Assembly: GCA_963794655.1 (NCBI GenBank) | Contig: CAWCEV010000007.1 | Span: 1-64,000, forward strand | Length of the DNA stretch: 64,000 nucleotides | Direction of reading: 5' to 3' | Source of the DNA: Roseiarcus sp963794655 | GTDB lineage: Bacteria; Pseudomonadota; Alphaproteobacteria; Rhizobiales; Beijerinckiaceae | In this document: piece by piece, positions 19,390-28,078 of the stretch | Layout: each line of letters opens with the position of its first letter | Numbering within the stretch: position 1 is the first letter of the stretch | Translations under genes and position numbers: made by a program | Notes under the pieces: generated by a model | Databases searched by the model: none | What the model saw: the letters and a program-made list of their open reading frames with translations, nothing else | What the model was told of the DNA's origin: nothing

Positions 19390-19584
19390 CCGCCCGCTAG
19401 AAGCCGAGGACTGGTCTCAGCGACGGCTCAACCGCCAAATGTGTCGCCCAATACTCAGAAAGGGGCGGCATCTTCCCACCTTGATCGCTGACGCGACTCC
19501 TGCAAGGCGCCGCGGTCGGGGTGCGCACGCTGAAGAGCCCTTTTTGTCGCGTCTTGAGAGACCTGTCTAAGGAGCTGGCGATCA

Positions 19585-20418
19585 ATGTTGATCCGTTACG
19601 GTTATGAAATCACGGTCACCTGCGCGCAGCCGACCCCAATGGTTTGCCTGCTCTCCGTGAGCGAAGATCGGAAGGCGGACGTACGCGTCGCCGAAAAGGT
19701 CTTCACGACGCCCGTCATTGCGACGACCACCTACATCGATACCTTTGGCAATCGCTGTCTCAGGTTGGTGGCGCCCCCCGGCGATCTCACAATCTGGGGC
19801 GACGCCACAATCGAAGACGACGGGAAGATCGACCCGGCGAACTTCGCCGCGGTCGAAGTCCCCGTCGCGGAGCTCCCCGATACCTGCCTGCTCTATCTGA
19901 TGGGGAGCCGATATTGCGAAACAGACAAGCTGAGCCAAGCGGCCTGGGATCTATTCGGGAAAGTTCCACCCGGATGGGGACGGGTCCAGGCCGTGTGCGA
20001 TTTCGTCCATGCGCACATCAAGTTTGACTATATGCAGGCGCGCGCGACCCGAACGGCGTTCGAAGCCTTCGAGGAGCGCATCGGCGTCTGCCGCGATTTC
20101 GCCCATCTCGCGGTGACGCTCTGCCGATGCCTCAACATTCCGGCTCGTTACGTCAACGGCCATCTTGGCGACATTGGCGTACCGGTGGTCGACCCGATGG
20201 ATTTCAGCGCGTGGATCGAGGTGTATCTTGGGGGGTCGTGGTGGACGTTCGATCCTCGCAACAACATGCCGCGGATAGGTCGGATCGTCGTCGCGCGAGG
20301 CCGCGACGCCGCGGATATCCCGCTCATCAACTCGTTCGGTCCTCACATCCTCAAGTCCTTCCGGGTCTGGACATACGAGGTCTTCGATGCGCCGACGAGC
20401 GCGCTCACCCTCGTCTAG
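19585..20418 (+). CDS. Transglutaminase-like (BTLCP-type) protein, copy 1
   Basis: 277 residues with AAGGAG 9 nt before the ATG. The N-terminal beta domain (RYGYEITVTCAQPTPMVCLL) precedes a transglutaminase/protease-like core with the nucleophile in GVCRDFAHLAVTLCR and the Asp region TFDPRNN. At the usual HAW position it reads DFSAWIEVYL, so the catalytic His position is a Ser; the paralogue at 62610-63425 has the same change. The role is unknown; members are thought to be cysteine peptidases or amidases. About 195 nt follow groEL without an evident terminator. The two paralogues share GYLGDIGVP and PRIGRIV-ARGRDAADV. Confidence 0.85.
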   Translation: MLIRYGYEITVTCAQPTPMVCLLSVSEDRKADVRVAEKVFTTPVIATTTYIDTFGNRCLRLVAPPGDLTIWGDATIEDDGKIDPANFAAVEVPVAELPDTCLLYLMGSRYCETDKLSQAAWDLFGKVPPGWGRVQAVCDFVHAHIKFDYMQARATRTAFEAFEERIGVCRDFAHLAVTLCRCLNIPARYVNGHLGDIGVPVVDPMDFSAWIEVYLGGSWWTFDPRNNMPRIGRIVVARGRDAADIPLINSFGPHILKSFRVWTYEVFDAPTSALTLV

Positions 20419-20490
20419 CCTTTCCGCGGCGGAGCGGCCACCGCCGCCGACTGGTTGTATTGGTTCCGAGAATACAGGGTTGTTGCCAAA

Positions 20491-20534
20491 GGACGGATCA
20501 TGAAAACGGGAAGGACGGATCATGAAAACGGGAA
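20491..20534 (+). repeat. Exact 22-nt tandem duplication over the cold-shock gene start
   Basis: The 22-nt unit GGACGGATCATGAAAACGGG plus AA occurs twice back to back (20491-20512 and 20513-20534). Each copy carries a GGA-type ribosome site and an ATG (20500 and 20522). Because 22 is not a multiple of three, the upstream ATG opens a different frame. Confidence 0.95.
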
Positions 20535-20881
20535 CCGTCAAATGGTTCAGCCTCACGAAGGGCTATGGATTCATTCGCCCAGACGACGGCGGCCCGAACA
20601 TTTTCGTTGGTATCTTCGCCGTCGAATGCGACGGCATGATCCGACTGAAGGAGGGCCAAAGGCTCACGTTCGAGATTCGATCGAACAAGCGCGCGGGAAT
20701 TGCGTCCGCCGTGTCTTTGGCCCCGCTCGTGTACGAATCCTTTCGAGAGGACTGGCGATCCCCGAAACTTCTCCCGACCGCGACGACACCGCCGCTCGAC
20801 GGCCGTTTCTCGACAACAAACGCGTTCGACATCATTTCCGACATTGTTTCGTCGGCGCTGCAAAATCGAACGCAGCGCTGA
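20522..20881 (+). CDS. Cold-shock-domain protein with unusual RNP2
   Basis: 119 residues. The first 66 form an OB-fold cold-shock domain: GTVKWFSLTKGYGFIRPDDG contains RNP1 (KGYGFI). The second RNA-binding motif reads NIFVGIFAVECDGM where family members have DVFVHISAVE-AG, so the His of VHI and the Ser are replaced. A C-terminal extension of about 50 residues has no recognised motif. The start is the second of two tandem ATGs in a 22-nt duplication; only this one is in the cold-shock frame. Likely an RNA- or single-strand-DNA-binding protein with altered affinity. Confidence 0.85.
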   Translation: MKTGTVKWFSLTKGYGFIRPDDGGPNIFVGIFAVECDGMIRLKEGQRLTFEIRSNKRAGIASAVSLAPLVYESFREDWRSPKLLPTATTPPLDGRFSTTNAFDIISDIVSSALQNRTQR

Positions 20882-20993
20882 TGCGCTTACAAACGGGAAG
20901 TTCAGTTCGGGTCGAATCGGCGTTCGCCATGCAGGTCCAAGAACAACCCGTATTGGCGCATCGCCGTCAGTGGGGTTTTCGGTCGACGGGCGG

Positions 20994-21410
20994 CTACGAC
21001 CTGACGGAGCGCGCAGGATGGACCCGGCCAAATCCGATCTTTTTCGCGAGCGCCGACCTCTGGGCGGCGTAGTTGGACGCGACCATCGGATAGTCGGCGG
21101 GCAGATTCCATTTCTTGCGATATTGATCCGGCGATAGACCCAGCCCGGCCAAGTGACGCCGCATCGACTTGAATCGTTTGCCGTCCTCGAGACAGATCAA
21201 GAACTCCGGCGTGATCGATCTTCGAATTGGAACTGAAGGCGCCTTCGGTTCGATTTGGGGCGGCGCGCTATTCTGCTCCGCTGCGAGCCGCGCCAAAGTT
21301 GCGTGTACCGCTTAAATCAGCGCGGGCAGCTCGCTCTTTGGCAGAGGGTTACTGGAAACGAAGGACGCCACCACTTCTGTGGCCAATTCGGTCGGACTTG
21401 ATGTGCCCAT
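20994..21410 (-). pseudogene. MucR/Ros-family regulator with in-frame stop codon
   Basis: MucR proteins are zinc-finger-like regulators of surface polysaccharide, motility and cell cycle in Hyphomicrobiales. The ATG at 21410 with AGGAG upstream opens MGTSSPTELATEVVASFVSS and reaches SELPALI. A TAA codon at 21312-21314 then interrupts, and the same frame continues AVHATLARLAAE to the DNA-binding part (ITPEFLICLEDGKRFKSMRR, WNLPADYPMVASNYAAQRSA). Family members have Gln/Arg-type residues at the stop position, so this looks like a single nonsense change. Re-initiation at the TTG at 21296 could still give the DNA-binding half alone. Length without the stop (138 codons) is normal. Confidence 0.8.
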
Positions 21411-21522
21411 GCTTGGAATCTCCTGGACGACGTGCTGCGTTTGCAGCCTGCGCCCGGTTTGTCGCTTCGCCGACTCCGGTTTCAAATAACCAGGGGGCGA
21501 GCACGCTGAACTCGCTGGCTCT

Positions 21523-21720
21523 CTATCCTTTTGCGGCTGGCCAAACGGCGTTGAGCTTTTGAACGAACTTGTCAGCATCGATCTGGGCTTCACGCTTTGT
21601 CGCAAAGGAATAAAAGGATTTGTCTCGAACCTTCTCGTTATCGTAAATATTCCAGCGGAAGCGATTGGGATTCCCAATATCTTTTACGACGAAGGTCGTA
21701 AATCCGGCATTGTATGTCAT
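21523..21720 (-). CDS. Small hypothetical protein
   Basis: 65 residues starting at ATG 21720. The composition (WNIYDNEKVRDKSFYSFATK, REAQIDADKFVQKLNAVW) is that of a folded alpha/beta protein rather than a shadow frame, and it resembles short conserved hypotheticals of Hyphomicrobiales. No motif gives a function. It lies upstream of mucR on the same strand. Confidence 0.55.
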   Translation of the reverse strand: MTYNAGFTTFVVKDIGNPNRFRWNIYDNEKVRDKSFYSFATKREAQIDADKFVQKLNAVWPAAKG

Positions 21721-21880
21721 GATCTATCATGCGCCAACGCCGCCCGTTTCACAAGGAAAATATCACAAAACTGGCTCACCAATCAATTCCACTCACTAAA
21801 GACAACAAAAGCACTTGCTGTGAACACTATTGAGGCGGCTGGTGACGAACCGGAATTTCACCGGACAACCGGAGACCCAC

Positions 21881-22075
21881 ATGCCCAATCAGGCACACAC
21901 AAAAGCGGCCGAACACCACGAGAGCGCAGCTAAATCGCATCGCGCGGCCGCAGAGTTTCACAGCAAGAATGACCACTTGAAGGGCAGCGAGCACGCGGCA
22001 GAGGCCCAGAAGCACTCCAAAGTCGCCAGCGGGGCCTCCGATGCGGCTCACGCGAAAAGCTCATCGCAGAAGTAG
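21881..22075 (+). CDS. Small His/Ala-rich hydrophilic protein
   Basis: 64 residues, ATG at 21881 with GGAG 10 nt upstream. The sequence is rich in Ala, His, Ser and Lys, with heptad-like AEHHESAAKSHRAAAEFHSK, no Cys and no membrane segment. It resembles short stress-associated hydrophilic proteins of alphaproteobacteria. A hairpin terminator directly follows, supporting a real transcription unit. Confidence 0.65.
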   Translation: MPNQAHTKAAEHHESAAKSHRAAAEFHSKNDHLKGSEHAAEAQKHSKVASGASDAAHAKSSSQK

Positions 22076-22083
22076 CTATGCAG

Positions 22084-22107
22084 GGCCGGGGTAACACCCG
22101 GCCTTCT
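22084..22107 (+). terminator. Hairpin terminator
   Basis: GGCCGGG and CCCGGCC form a 7-bp GC stem with a 6-nt loop, followed by a TTCT tail. It begins 9 nt after the stop codon at 22073-22075. Confidence 0.65.
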
Positions 22108-22186
22108 ACCCTCTCCGTTCCTTGTTTCGTTCTTCCGCTCGGCCAAATTCGTTAGCGAAAGGTTGCCTCATGATGGTTCGGCGCTG

Positions 22187-22399
22187 ATGTTGGTTTCGAT
22201 CAAATTCATGGACCTGCGGCCCAGCATGTGCCGCTGGCCGATCGGCGATCCTCGACATTTCGAAGCGTTCCGCTTCTGCGGTTCCCCGTGTCCGTTTAAG
22301 GCCTCGTATTGCAAGAAGCACGACGCGATTGCGCATCCCTCAAATCGCCCGAGGACGCCACATAAGACGAATTTCCACATGCGAGCCTGGGTCGCGTGA
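22187..22399 (+). CDS. Stand-alone GcrA C-terminal-like domain
   Basis: About 70 residues. The core MCRWPIGDPRHFEAFRFCG followed by SYCKKHDAIAH matches the C-terminal sigma70-contacting zinc-like region of the cell-cycle regulator GcrA (CKWPIGDP--FFCG ... YC--H--IAY). The GcrA N-terminal HTH is absent. ATG at 22187 is favoured; an in-frame TTG at 22163 would add eight residues. It could be a small modulator of sigma70 or a degenerate fragment; the four Cys/His ligands are kept. Confidence 0.6.
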   Translation: MLVSIKFMDLRPSMCRWPIGDPRHFEAFRFCGSPCPFKASYCKKHDAIAHPSNRPRTPHKTNFHMRAWVA

Positions 22400-22834
22400 C
22401 GATGCCTCCGCGCGAAGCACGATCCTTCGCAATTTCGCCTGCCCGGCGCCTGACTGTCCGCCATGCGCTTCTGGATTGATTTTCCCCGCCTCGGCACATT
22501 CCGGCCAGGCTTATTGTTCGGATCGGGAGATGTCGGCCGCAGACGCCGCCCACCGCACCCAGTTATCGTGACCGAGCAGCATGCGGACCCCGTCGAGCTC
22601 GTTTTCCAAGCCTTTCTTCGGCTTGATCCAGAACAGCGTGCGCGCCTGGTTCAGCGGCTCAAATGGCCCTCAGGCGGGCCGATCAAGACGGCCAGCCTCA
22701 AACGCCCTCGTTAGTCCGCGCAGGGCGCTTGGGCACCGTTCCGCGGCGCGGACAACGGGGGCTGATCTCGGCGACACGATCGTTGGCAGCATTATCCCAT
22801 GCCGCGCGAATCGGGGAGCATGGAGCGCGAAAAT
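22400..22834. other. Region without a convincing gene
   Basis: An open frame (22463-22714, plus) ends FQAFLRLDPEQRARLVQRLK, which looks helical, but no family or convincing start was recognised. Nothing else seen. Confidence 0.35.
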
Positions 22835-23071
22835 ATGTCAGATAGGCGAGAGCTCTACCGCAGCCCAAACGGCGATACCTGGTTCCTCGGGCGCGAGCCG
22901 GCGAACGGGCACGCATTCATTGTCCATCAACCCAACGCGCCTTCCGGAGGCCGTTTGGCGCACATTGAACTCGGAGCCTTCCTAAGGGACGCGGCGGGGC
23001 CTGAGCAACAAGCTCTGTTGCGGTTGATCGGAACACTGGTGGAGGTTCCCCCCTACGCCGAGCGGTCCTGA
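22835..23071 (+). CDS. Small conserved hypothetical protein
   Basis: 78 residues. MSDRRELYRSPNGDTWFLGR, the segment VHQPNAPSGGRLAHIELGAF and ALLRLIGTLVEV match a short conserved family common in Hyphomicrobiales islands and plasmids (RSPNGD-W-L, APSGG). ATG at 22835 has GGAG 9 nt upstream; an ATG at 22820 is also in frame. Function unknown. Confidence 0.7.
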   Translation: MSDRRELYRSPNGDTWFLGREPANGHAFIVHQPNAPSGGRLAHIELGAFLRDAAGPEQQALLRLIGTLVEVPPYAERS

Positions 23072-23098
23072 AAACGGCCGGCAAAGACAGCTGCCAGC

Positions 23099-23218
23099 TC
23101 AGGCGTACTTGCCGCCTCCGTATGTTTTGAGCCATTCGGCCGCCTCATGCTCCACCCAGGCGACAGCCTCGGCCCTCCTCGTGAATGCTGCACGGCCGTG
23201 TGGCGGCGTGACGCGCAC
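23099..23218 (-). CDS. Very small hypothetical protein
   Basis: 39 residues from a GTG at 23218 preceded by GGAAAGGGG. The sequence ends AVAWVEHEAAEWLKTYGGGK-YA and resembles short island-borne proteins ending in W-L-GG-YA. An in-frame stop lies shortly upstream. Support is ribosome site plus composition only. Confidence 0.4.
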   Translation of the reverse strand: MRVTPPHGRAAFTRRAEAVAWVEHEAAEWLKTYGGGKYA

Positions 23219-23548
23219 ATGCCAACCCCTTTCCGCTTTTCGATTCTTTCAGCGTGGAAGGCATCGAGGAACTATGGGGCGCACCGCACCAGAATGCCAG
23301 AATGAAATTTCTTTCCCTGAGTCAAAGCACCGGAGAACACGCATGGAGCCAATGGACCTATTGGCGGACACGCGACGATGTCTGGACGCTGCGATCGGGC
23401 AGCCAGCAGCGATTGAAGTCGGCGCTCCGATCGCCAACCCTCTGAAGATAGGGGACGCAATCGCCCCTCACGGGTTGTAGCAAGCGCGCGCAAGCTATTG
23501 ATGGCAGCAGCGAACGGTTGATTTGACCCCGTTCGCCAAGCCGTCGCG
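23219..23548. other. Intergenic region
   Basis: No protein or RNA recognised on either strand; ends at a full copy of the dispersed repeat. Confidence 0.4.
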
Positions 23549-23614
23549 GAATGACCGCTATTTGCGCATTTGAGACAATGGGCGACGTCTCGAATCGACG
23601 TGAAGCAGACATTG
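23549..23614 (+). repeat. Dispersed intergenic repeat, complete copy
   Basis: Box A GAATGACCGCTATTTGCGCA and box B ATCGACGTGAAGCAGACATT are separated by about 25 nt. It lies 3' of the first adenylate cyclase gene. Used here as the reference copy for the family. Confidence 0.7.
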
Positions 23615-23779
23615 CGGATCGCGGCCGTGGACGTTGCAACTGAGGGCGGGCCATCATTCGAATCTGCATGCTCCCGCGCCGGGGAGGCCCGCGCTCTGTC
23701 AGCGGCAGGCTCGCCTCGTTTCAAAGCGCGAAGTTCTGCGGCCCCAGTCGCCAGGTAGCGGCCAAACGGCAGGCCTTGC

Positions 23780-25717
23780 TCATCCCTCAGGCACGCCGGC
23801 CTTGTTCATGCGCTCAATAAGACGCTCGAGCCTCGCACGGTAAACCGGATTGTCGCCTTGCGCTTCCGCACCGGTGCGAAAGCGACGGATCGTAAAGCCC
23901 GGGTCGAGCGCGAGGCCGGCCATGACTTCGGACCGCGCTTCCTCCTCATCCCCGCGATTCGCCAGCATCGCCGCGAGGAAGAAATGCTCTAGTGGGAAGG
24001 TCCGGTTGTCCTCGATAGAGCGACGAAACAATGCGATGGCCTCCTCGTCGGCGCCAAGATTCATCTTGCCGGCGCCTGCGCCATGCAGCCAGAGCCAGGC
24101 GCGGCCATCGTGAGGAGAGAGGCGAAGCGCCTCGTTTTCGTGCGCTTCGATCTCTTCGTCGCGCCCGGTGAATAATTTGGCGAAACCCATGTCCCCGTGA
24201 GCGGCAGCCAGGTTCGGATCCAGCGCTAAAGCCCGCTCGAGTTCCGCTAGGCCCCGGTCCGGGTGCCTGGTTTGAATCAGAATGCCGCCCATAACATTAT
24301 GAGCCAGCGCATCGTTCGGCCTGAGAGATAGCACTTTGCCTATCGTCGCTTCGGCCGACGCGAGTCGTGCCGCTCGATCGTCCGACAAGAAATCTGCGGC
24401 CACTAAAAAATCGGCGCGTCCGACCCCGAGCAAAGCGTCGGCGTTGCCGGGATCGAGCGCCAGGGCGCGCTCAAATAACCCGCGCGCACGGTCCATGTTC
24501 TCGAGGTTATCTCCCCTGTTGAACCATTCCATACCCTGAAAATAAAGGTCCATGGAGTCGGGATTCGCAGCCTGTTGCCCGCGCCGCGCTTCCGCAGCAA
24601 TTAGCTCGGCCCCCAATTGATTTGCGAGGCGGGCGACGATCTCGTCCTGCATTCCGAAGAGATCAGCCAGAGGCTTGTCGAAGCGGTCGGCCCAAAGGTG
24701 ATTCCCGGTCTCCGCATCAATGAGCTGCACGTTCACTCGCACGCGGCCTGCGTCCCGCTGGACAGACCCTTCGAGCACGTAGCGGACGCCAAGCTCCTTG
24801 CCGATTTCCCGGGCGTCGACATTCTTGCCTTTGAAAGCAAAGGCGGTGTTGCGCGCGATCACGAAGGCGCCGCTGAGGCGCGAGAGGTCGGTGGTGAGAC
24901 TCTCTGTGATTCCGTCAGCGAAATAATCCTGGGCAGGATCGTTTGAGAGGTTGGCGAACGGCAGCACGACGAGGGAGAGATGCCTGGCTTCAGCCGCCGC
25001 CGTCGCGTTCGAAGCGACCGGCGCCGGCGACTCCGTTGCGATGGCCGCAGGCCGGTTCGCTTGGAGGACCCACCATGCCCCGCCCGCGAGGACGATTAGC
25101 AAGGCTGCGACGCCAGCGGCGAGCGGCGTGAGCGAGGAGCGCTTTTTTGGCGCGACGGGCGCTGGGGGGATAGCGGGCTTAGCTTGGGCGGGGACGCCGA
25201 CCTGAAGCGAATAAACCCGGATCGAATCGGCGATGTTCTTGAGCTGAGTTTGACCGAGGTCGGTGACCGCCAGATCAAGCCGTCCCTTGACCTGCCGATA
25301 GGCGTCCTCCGAAAGACAGATCGCGCCAGGCACGGCAATGCCTTCAAGCCGGGCGGCGATGTTGACGCCGTCGCCCATCAAATCGCCGTCGCTTTCCTCG
25401 ACCACGTCGCCCAGATGAATTCCGACCCGGAACTCGATGCGTCGCTCGGGCGGCAGACCGGCGTTGCGCTCGGCCGTCCCGTTCTGCACTTCGATCGCGC
25501 AGCGCACGGCGTCGACCACGCTGCGAAACTCGATGAGGATGCCGTCCCCGGTTCGCTTGACGATGCGTCCATGATGCGCATCGATGGCGGGATCGATCAG
25601 ATCGCTGCGCAGCCCCCGCAGCCGCGACAGTGTGCGATCCTCATCCGTTCCTGCGAGCCGGCTGTAGCCGACAATATCCGCGACCAGAATCGCCGCGATC
25701 TTGCGAGTCCCAACCAT
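23780..25717 (-). CDS. Adenylate cyclase / TolB-like / TPR protein, copy 1
   Basis: 645 residues. The N-terminal class III nucleotidyl cyclase domain (1-175) has both metal Asp regions, ILVADIVGYSRLAG and KRTGDGILIEFRSV, and the GDGVNIAARLEG block. A single membrane helix (about 225-245, AAGVAALLIVLAGGAWWVL) precedes a TolB-type N-terminal domain (LSLVVLPFANLSNDPAQDYF) and then TPR repeats to the end. The topology implies a cytoplasmic cyclase and a periplasmic sensor. ATG at 25717 with AGGA upstream is chosen over a longer open frame, because the extra segment overlaps an intergenic repeat. The next gene upstream is a close paralogue in the same orientation. Confidence 0.9.
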   Translation of the reverse strand: MVGTRKIAAILVADIVGYSRLAGTDEDRTLSRLRGLRSDLIDPAIDAHHGRIVKRTGDGILIEFRSVVDAVRCAIEVQNGTAERNAGLPPERRIEFRVGIHLGDVVEESDGDLMGDGVNIAARLEGIAVPGAICLSEDAYRQVKGRLDLAVTDLGQTQLKNIADSIRVYSLQVGVPAQAKPAIPPAPVAPKKRSSLTPLAAGVAALLIVLAGGAWWVLQANRPAAIATESPAPVASNATAAAEARHLSLVVLPFANLSNDPAQDYFADGITESLTTDLSRLSGAFVIARNTAFAFKGKNVDAREIGKELGVRYVLEGSVQRDAGRVRVNVQLIDAETGNHLWADRFDKPLADLFGMQDEIVARLANQLGAELIAAEARRGQQAANPDSMDLYFQGMEWFNRGDNLENMDRARGLFERALALDPGNADALLGVGRADFLVAADFLSDDRAARLASAEATIGKVLSLRPNDALAHNVMGGILIQTRHPDRGLAELERALALDPNLAAAHGDMGFAKLFTGRDEEIEAHENEALRLSPHDGRAWLWLHGAGAGKMNLGADEEAIALFRRSIEDNRTFPLEHFFLAAMLANRGDEEEARSEVMAGLALDPGFTIRRFRTGAEAQGDNPVYRARLERLIERMNKAGVPEG

Positions 25718-25857
25718 AGTGGAGTCCTCAGCCGTCGCGCAGACTAACATAAAACCCGGCTTGTCGTCGGATTTACCGATCGATAACGATGGACTCTCGA
25801 GGACGTAGCCCAGCAAAGTGCTCCTTAGTCCAACGACCACTTCGCGGCGCCGGACTC

Positions 25858-25914
25858 GAATGCCCGCTATTTGCGCCAAGGCGACGGCTGGAGTCGACGT
25901 TAAGCAGCCATTTA
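25858..25914 (+). repeat. Dispersed intergenic repeat, complete copy
   Basis: Box A variant GAATGCCCGCTATTTGCGCC and box B GTCGACGTTAAGCAGCCATT sit in the spacer between the two adenylate cyclase genes. Confidence 0.65.
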
Positions 25915-25972
25915 GGGTTGTGACGGCCGGGCCCCGAGCTGCCCCGACGAACGCCTCTCACGCTACTCAAGC

Positions 25973-27877
25973 TCATCCTTCCGGTACTCCCGCCTTGCGC
26001 ATGCCTCCCTCCAGAAATTCGCCCTGCGGTCCGCCGCTGAGAAAGCGACGGATCGAGAAGCCCGGATCGAGCGCCAGCCCGGCTTTGGCCTCGGCCTGCG
26101 CCTCTTCCAGTTTTCCAAGGTTCGCCAGCGTTGCGGCAAGGAAGAAATGGGTAAGCGGGTTGGTTCGATTATTCTCGATCGAGCGGCGATACAATGCGAC
26201 TGCCTCCTCTTCGGCGCCCAAGTTCATCTTTGCGGCGCCTGCGAAGTGCAGCCAGAGCCAGGCGAAACTGTCGCGCGGAGAGAGACGCAAAGCTTCGTTT
26301 TCATGGGTTCCGGTTTCTTCGGGGTGACCGACGAATATCTTGGCGAGACCAATGAACCCGTGGGCAGTGGCCAAGTTCGGATCGAGCGCCAAGGCTCGCT
26401 CGAATTCGGCGACGCCCTGGTCCGCGCGCTTGGTCTCGATCAGGATGCCGCCCATGATCTCGTGGGCCAGAGCATCATTTGGCCTTAGAGAAAGCACCTT
26501 AGCGATCGCGGTTTCGGCCGCTGCGAGCCGGGCTTCCCTGTCGTCCGACAGTAAGGCTGCGCCCACCGAATAATCGACCCGTCCCACTCCGAGCAGCGCG
26601 TCGAGGTTGTTGGGATCGAGCGCCAGGGCGCGTTCAAAATAGCCGCGTGCGTGCGTCATATTCTCGATGTTGATACCCTTGTTGAGCGCGGCCAGTCCTT
26701 GAAAGAAGAGGTCCATGGAATCGGGATTCGATGCTCGTTCGGCCCGATGCGCCTCGGCCGACGTCAGTTCCGTCCCCAGTTGGTTGGCGAGGCGGGCGAC
26801 GATCTCGTCCTGCATTTCGAAGAGATCCGCCAGAGGCTTGTCGAAGCGTTCGGCCCAGAGATGCTTGCCGCTTTCAGCGTCAATGAGTTGGACGTTGACG
26901 CGCATGCGGCTGGCGTCGCGCTGGACAGACCCTTCAAGCACATAGCGGACCCCGAGTTCCTTGCCGATTTCCCGAGTATCGAGATTCTTGCCCTTGAACG
27001 TGAAGGCGGTATTGCGGGCGATAACGAAGGAGCCGCCGAGACGCGACAGGTCGGTGGTCAAGTTCTCTGTAAGTCCGTCGGCGAAATAGTCTTGGCTCTG
27101 GTCGTTGGAGAGATTGGCGAACGGCAGCACAACGATGGACAGATGCTTGGCTTCAGCAGGCGTCGTTGGGTTCGAAGCAACCGGCGCGGGCGCTGTTCTC
27201 TCGACAAGAGTCGGCCGGTAGTTTCCGAGGAGCCACCACGCCCCGCACGCCAGAACGATCAGCAAAACCGCGACACCCGCGGCGAGCCGCGCCAGCGGGG
27301 AGCGCATTTTTGGCGCGACGAGTCCTGACGGCACGGGTTTCGCCTCGGCAGGGACGCCCACTTGCAGCGAATAGACCCGGATCGATCTTTCGATGTTTTT
27401 GAGCTGGGTCGGGCCGAGATCGGTGACTTCCATGTCGAGCCTGCCGATGACCTGACGATAGGCGTCCTCAGAGAGACAGATCGCGCCTGGCGCGGCCACC
27501 CCCTCGAGTCGGGCGGCGATATTGACCCCGTCACCCATCAGATCGCCGTCAGCCTCCTCAACAACATCACCGAGGTGGATGCCGATACGAAATTCGATGC
27601 GTTGCTCCGGTGGCAGCCCGGAATTGCGCCCAATCATGCCTTGCTGGATTTCGACGGCGCAGCGCACGGCGTCGACGACGCTACGGAACTCGACGAGCGC
27701 GCCATCGCCAGTCAGCTTAACGGTGCGGCCATGATGCAGGGCGATGGTCGGGTCGGTGAGGTCGCCGCGCAAAGCCCGGAGCCGCGCTAGCGTCCGGTCC
27801 TCATCGGCCCCGGCGAGTCGGCTGTAGCCGACCACGTCGGCGACCGGGATCGCAGCGATCTTGCGCGTCTCGCCCAC
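25973..27877 (-). CDS. Adenylate cyclase / TolB-like / TPR protein, copy 2
   Basis: 634 residues with the same architecture as copy 1: class III cyclase (IPVADVVGYSRLAG, KLTGDGALVEFRSV, GDGVNIAARLEG), membrane helix near 215-235, TolB-like domain (LSIVVLPFANLSNDQSQDYF) and TPR repeats. GTG at 27877 is preferred because GGAGAGG lies 6 nt upstream and the family start GETRKIAA follows; an ATG at 27907 is also in frame. Identity with copy 1 is high along the whole length, so this is a tandem duplication. Both copies keep the catalytic Asp residues. Confidence 0.88.
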   Translation of the reverse strand: MGETRKIAAIPVADVVGYSRLAGADEDRTLARLRALRGDLTDPTIALHHGRTVKLTGDGALVEFRSVVDAVRCAVEIQQGMIGRNSGLPPEQRIEFRIGIHLGDVVEEADGDLMGDGVNIAARLEGVAAPGAICLSEDAYRQVIGRLDMEVTDLGPTQLKNIERSIRVYSLQVGVPAEAKPVPSGLVAPKMRSPLARLAAGVAVLLIVLACGAWWLLGNYRPTLVERTAPAPVASNPTTPAEAKHLSIVVLPFANLSNDQSQDYFADGLTENLTTDLSRLGGSFVIARNTAFTFKGKNLDTREIGKELGVRYVLEGSVQRDASRMRVNVQLIDAESGKHLWAERFDKPLADLFEMQDEIVARLANQLGTELTSAEAHRAERASNPDSMDLFFQGLAALNKGINIENMTHARGYFERALALDPNNLDALLGVGRVDYSVGAALLSDDREARLAAAETAIAKVLSLRPNDALAHEIMGGILIETKRADQGVAEFERALALDPNLATAHGFIGLAKIFVGHPEETGTHENEALRLSPRDSFAWLWLHFAGAAKMNLGAEEEAVALYRRSIENNRTNPLTHFFLAATLANLGKLEEAQAEAKAGLALDPGFSIRRFLSGGPQGEFLEGGMRKAGVPEG

Positions 27878-27915
27878 GGCGAACCTCTCCGCCTGGAAGA
27901 CTAGCATGAAAGACT

Positions 27916-27938
27916 CGAATGACCGCTAATTGCGCATT
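27916..27938 (+). repeat. Dispersed intergenic repeat, box A
   Basis: AATGACCGCTAATTGCGCAT, one base different from the reference, just upstream of the second adenylate cyclase. Box B is not recognisable. Confidence 0.55.
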
Positions 27939-28078
27939 GCTGCCGTCTACTGGGTCGTCATTGCGCGGATAGCAGACGACAGGAGCGCGGCTCGCTATCG
28001 CGTGCTTTCAATGCCGCCGCCCGCGGCGTCAGCATCGACTGTGACGTCGATCACAGCCGCAAATACCAATCGACGCCA

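Noticed and set aside
23272..23724. Minus-strand frame reading NVCFTSIRDVAHCLKCANSG
   Set aside because: This peptide is the translation of the dispersed repeat, a recurrent annotation artefact, not a protein.
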